Made by a program: the position numbers and the translations under genes. The notes under the pieces are model-generated. The model saw only the letters and a program-made list of their open reading frames with translations, made no database searches and had not been told where the DNA came from. A stretch of 64,000 nt of DNA, taken from positions 3,291,001 to 3,355,000 of the forward strand of contig JAKZAN010000006.1 in the NCBI GenBank assembly GCA_023053545.1, written 5' to 3'. This document shows, one piece after another, positions 60,001-64,000 of the stretch (positions are counted from its first letter, which is position 1; each line of letters begins with the position of its first letter). Source of the stretch: Lepidurus packardi (taxonomy: Eukaryota > Arthropoda > Branchiopoda > Notostraca > Triopsidae).

Positions 60001-63000
60001 GCTATGGTCGAAAAAACTCACTGTAACCTTATGTATTACTGTAATGGCTTTTTGTTGGCGATAGCCAACTGCGTGACCAAAAAGCACGCAAGATTTCGAC
60101 CAAAAATCTTCAGCAGCTACCCCCCACAATGCCATTCCATTATCAAAATAGTCCCATTAAAACAAACACAAAGCCTGTAATTCTGGCTCTTTATTTTTCT
60201 CTTACCCTACCGTTAGAAGCGTAGCAAAGAAAAGCTAAAAGCTTTCGAACACCAGCCAGAGAAAGAGAGAGAAAAGCTTGTTGGGTCTAAAACGTGGAAT
60301 TGACCGTCCAGTAATGGTCCAGAAGGTCTTTCGACCAAGTTATCGAAACTACCAAAGGACGGGAAGCTAACAATGACTCCCATGGTGATGAAATTATGCC
60401 TCTTCGGAGAGAGGATGAGAACATTGTCTCCCACCCCCCCTGGTTTGCTTGTCGCATAGGAATCGAAAACACGAATAGGTTATATATACTTCCAGCAAGA
60501 GAGTTTCTGACTTTCTCTGTGTATACACAACAGTAGTGACAATAACCGGGCAGCAGGGAATACACGTATTCTTGTCACTGTTGTTTCGTTGTCACATCCT
60601 CCAAATGCGTACTGTCAAGAAGCTTCTACGTGCACTCCGGAGTTCTTGATTTTCTAATTTGTCGTTAACATCTAATTTCTTGACAATTTCCTCTAAATGT
60701 ATTCCTAAGACACACTGATTCCGATTGTATGATTGTGATTCTAAGCCTGGTGTGCTCGCGATACCACGCAAATACACTCTGTGTGTTTTTGCCAGAGAAC
60801 TTGATTTTATACCCAGGTTGGATTTGTAAGATTTCAGGGTTTCAAATCTTCTGCTTGAATATGGACGCTTTAATTATGTGACATGCATGTCACTGAAACT
60901 CTGTGAAGCTTTCAATCAATACACTGGTAATCTAACCACGATTTGGTTGCTTTGAGCATCCATTTTTCGGCTAACCTTATATTCATTACTACACTTGTTT
61001 CATATTTATCTCGACAGCTCCCCTAGGCTTAACGGCGTTAGATTACAGAACGATAGTTCCAAATAACTTGTCGTGTTGCAAGCTTCTTTTATCCGGGAGC
61101 TAGGTTGAACCGTACTAATAGCTCCAAGATAAACTTTGAATTACCAAATAATATTATATTGGGTTGAATACAAGGGTAAAGTCCGTATGACTCTTGAAAG
61201 GTCTACTGAGCCCCTGCTTCTTTACATACATTACTGGAGACGGTTGCCCGAGCGAAGTAACCAATGCAGGACATTACCAATGTAAGAGGCTTACAGCTTA
61301 CAGGCGCGAATAAAAAAAAGCTTGCTCGTAGCACCCTGCATAACATGGGCCATCACATCCCTAGATTCGCGTCCTCCTTTCCCATCAAACAATACCATTT
61401 TGTCTTTCCTTTGCCCATGTCGGTTTCCACAGCTTTCTTACAGCGAAGAAAATTGGGGCTCCAGGTTTCAGGGAGATTTGTTATTTGCCCATGGTCTTTA
61501 AGGTTGCTGCAATGATCTCTGCTGGAATATTGCCAACTTGAGAGTACACGTGTTGGCACCAGTGGTACCATGTTTTGCGATGGGAGTTAATCTAAAATGG
61601 GTAACCATTCGTGGACGAACATATACTGTGTACCGAAACGATCAGGATCAGCTAATTCCACCTCAGGTTCTCGTATAGTGTGTGTCTCGTCATCGTGTCG
61701 TTGGGATCGTGGAAATTAGAAAGCGGGAGAAGTTTAGGAAACCCAAGAAGCATGTCAATATTTGAAGGGTTTTCTCATGCTTTTCACCCCTGTTTCGTTC
61801 ATTTGAACGCAGCGCAAAGGAGGGGGTTCCATAGTCCAGGGCAGGGAGAGAAAAGACTACCATCAATCCTGTGTCAACTTGATGAGATTAGCACAAGACT
61901 CACGGCTAAGCCATTAATCAGGAGTACAGGGCAGTCAAAGAGTTCCAACAGTAAGTGTCTCTATCCCTTTCTTTCGACTCAGATAAGTACAGTAGTTATG
62001 TCGCCAAAAGCATAGGGAACACAGTTTAGTGCGTTATTTTTTATTTATTTTTTTGCCACGGCCAAGAGTTAGCGCGCAGCTCAATTATATCATGAATACC
62101 GGTATTTGTCATTCCACTCTGTCTGTCACAAACTAGTTATGTTGCTATGGTATTTACTGTAATTGATATAGCTGCAAAGAAAATTTTTTACTCAATCGTA
62201 CAGAAGTCAAGAATCTTGCAAATACCGTTGTGATATGAGGATTTATGGTTAGATTCAGGGTGAGGTATAATTACAACGCAGTATTTCGAGTTCGCGACAT
62301 GGAAACCAGAGATTCCTGCTTTTTAAGACCATCGACGGCTTATAAAGGAGCTTTTCTGTTAAATAGCTAACTGGTTCTTCGCGATGTTATGTCAATATTA
62401 CGTAAACGTGGGCACAAGAGTTCTGTAGATCTTATGGCATGACGTGAGTACTGTATACACACATAAGGCATTAATAAGTTCAAGCAGAAAGCTCATCTTA
62501 AGCGGAATCCTTTAGTTAATTTCGGCTTGGTTCGCAGACCAACGTAATAACAAGTCCCCGTCCCTCCGAGCGACGTTTGTGTTTGCTTAGGTATTCTAGC
62601 GATGTATATCATAGCTTTAGAAAGCATTATACAGCAAGAGTGTAAGTTGCCAGTATTAAAGTCCAGATTAGTAAACGGGATTAAGGTAATTCTTGAAGCA
62701 AGCACGAGAGAAAAGTCTGCGTCTCGCGAGTGACCAACATAGTTTCTGTACATTTCAGGATGACGTTGTAGAGTACATAATGTAACGCTCCTTAATAGGG
62801 GTCGTTTTCAGCAGGAGCAAGTAGCGCCTTAACGTGATAAAGAATCAGAGATAGGAGTGATAGAACGGTGTACGTGTGCAGCATGTCATTGTTCTTCTTG
62901 ACTTGACTGGATCCTTTTTTTTTGGTACCTCCTTCCGGTTCGATATCTGTGAGGACTGTCCTGTTAGTAACCCGGGTTTCAGGCTCAGCTAATGAACGCT

Positions 63001-64000
63001 AAATTAAAAGCAAATTGAAGGAAGAGCTTAGCTTGCTTAACACGTCGGATTATCGTTAAAAAATGTAATCTAATCGACTTTTGTTTTTTGTGAGGTAATT
63101 TGTCTGTAAGGAGTTTAAGTGGCGGCATTCGAGAACGCTTCTAATAGTCGTTCTAATTGAGGCAACAAATCAGTCAAGTTGTAATGCTTCCGTGACTATC
63201 ACGGCTACAGGGACTTTTTAAAAGAAAATCGTATTTGGAGCTTTTATGGAAGAACAGTAGGGGTATGGTATTTCCATTAAATTTTTTTTTTCCTTGCGTC
63301 AAGCTTCCTTAAAGGCTAAAGCCTTGACAATTACAGATCTAAGATGTCGTCGTTCGTGTGTGTTGAAAGGCTGAAGTGCTCATCGAATTCCGCCTTTCCG
63401 ACAAAAAAAGGGGAAAAGGTTCGATTCCCTGCGTTGGCTATATTGTCAACAGTTCAGTTTCTTTGGACTGATATATACTTTGAGCCAAAAAAATAAAAGG
63501 ATAGGACACACGTATTATTGCATTATTAAACAGGCAGATTGTGTATAATGTACGTGAAATTAATTACTTTATTTGGGCTTTGCAGTACATCTTAGGGATC
63601 ATTAGAAAAAATCAAAAAGAGCTTAAAGAGTCTTTTCCTTTGCCTCATATCTTACATGCTGAGAAATATATGAACTTCAAACCTCTCCATAAGTGGGACA
63701 GGCCTCCAGCAGGTTTCCACCTGTTTTTCTCCGCGTCCTTTCTGTACAGAGCGAAGACTCTAATCTTCTGGTCAAGTTGAGAAAAAAGAAGTAACCTAAA
63801 GAAAACCCTCTTGTTAGAAGATTTACTGTGGGACCTTTATAGAAAATGTGCCCTTTACTGCCTACGCGATGTTCTGGACCATGTGCAATGAAACATTCGC
63901 ATGTATTGCGGGGAATATTTAACAAAGCATACTTTGAACTGATTATGAATTATTGCGTAGCAGTGGTATATAATATTAAAAGGAAATCCGAACGCACGAT
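51076..64000. other. 13-kb stretch upstream of the Beat-like exons, no gene recognised
   Basis: Part of this is presumably the first intron of the Beat-like gene, since its first known exon begins mid-codon. I searched the minus strand for a signal-peptide exon ending in phase 1 and found no convincing one. Simple sequence: a C12 run near 51160-51171 and an AT-rich palindromic patch at about 56024-56092. A short perfect hairpin TTTGCTGC/GCAGCAAA lies near 58828-58848. No RNA gene was recognised. Confidence 0.55.
56024..56092. repeat. AT-rich, TATA/ATATAC-type simple sequence
   Basis: Imperfect ATATAT/ACATAT repeats with several short inverted repeats. No coding potential. Confidence 0.7.

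Noticed and set aside
63416..63440. GGTTCGATTCC resembling a tRNA B box
   Set aside because: No A box at the right distance, and no T-stem or acceptor-stem pairing could be drawn.

Overview
The window is eukaryotic nuclear DNA with split genes: GT-AG introns, mostly 50-90 nt, and a few of 0.7-2.2 kb. I read seven genes by joining exons on protein similarity and splice-phase agreement. A Beat-family immunoglobulin gene near 50 kb points to an arthropod. Short introns, about 40% GC and homopolymer C/G runs would suit a crustacean such as a branchiopod or copepod, but that narrower placement is a guess.

Layout. 1-9.7 kb: nothing recognisable. 9.7-12.9 kb (+): ChaC-type gamma-glutamylcyclotransferase, 4 exons. 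16.3-27.2 kb (-): full-length INO80 chromatin-remodelling ATPase, 24 coding exons. 27.5-29.6 kb (+): RBBP5, the WD40 subunit of MLL/COMPASS complexes, head to head with INO80 across 359 bp. 29.8-30.2 kb (+): small two-exon tail-anchored protein I cannot name. 30.9-34.3 kb (-): SR splicing factor of the SRSF4/5/6 (B52) type, 9 coding exons. 34.9-36.5 kb (+): catalytic alpha subunit of platelet-activating-factor acetylhydrolase IB, head to head with the SR gene across 580 bp. 36.5-49.6 kb: no gene found. 49.6-51.1 kb (-): 3' part of a Beat-like gene lacking its 5' exon(s). 51.1-64 kb: no gene found; it may be the first intron and upstream region of the Beat-like gene.

The most striking feature is in the SR gene. 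Its 3' introns carry four intron-encoded snoRNAs in alternating order: box C/D, box H/ACA, box C/D, box H/ACA. The two C/D RNAs are related, as are the two H/ACA RNAs, and the H/ACA pair shows compensatory base changes in three stems. The last H/ACA copy lies beyond the stop codon, probably in a 3'-UTR intron. This looks like tandem duplication of a unit containing two snoRNAs and RS-coding exons, enlarging the RS domain and the snoRNA set together. Predicted targets are in 28S rRNA: a 2'-O-methyl-G in CCCGAAAGATGG and a pseudouridine in GGCUCUUCC near the peptidyl-transferase centre.

Functionally, the 16-37 kb block is housekeeping: two chromatin regulators on one divergent promoter, and a splicing factor plus a lipid-hydrolase subunit on a second. 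Exon boundaries were inferred by eye, so each splice site is a prediction. Residue numbers follow these models.
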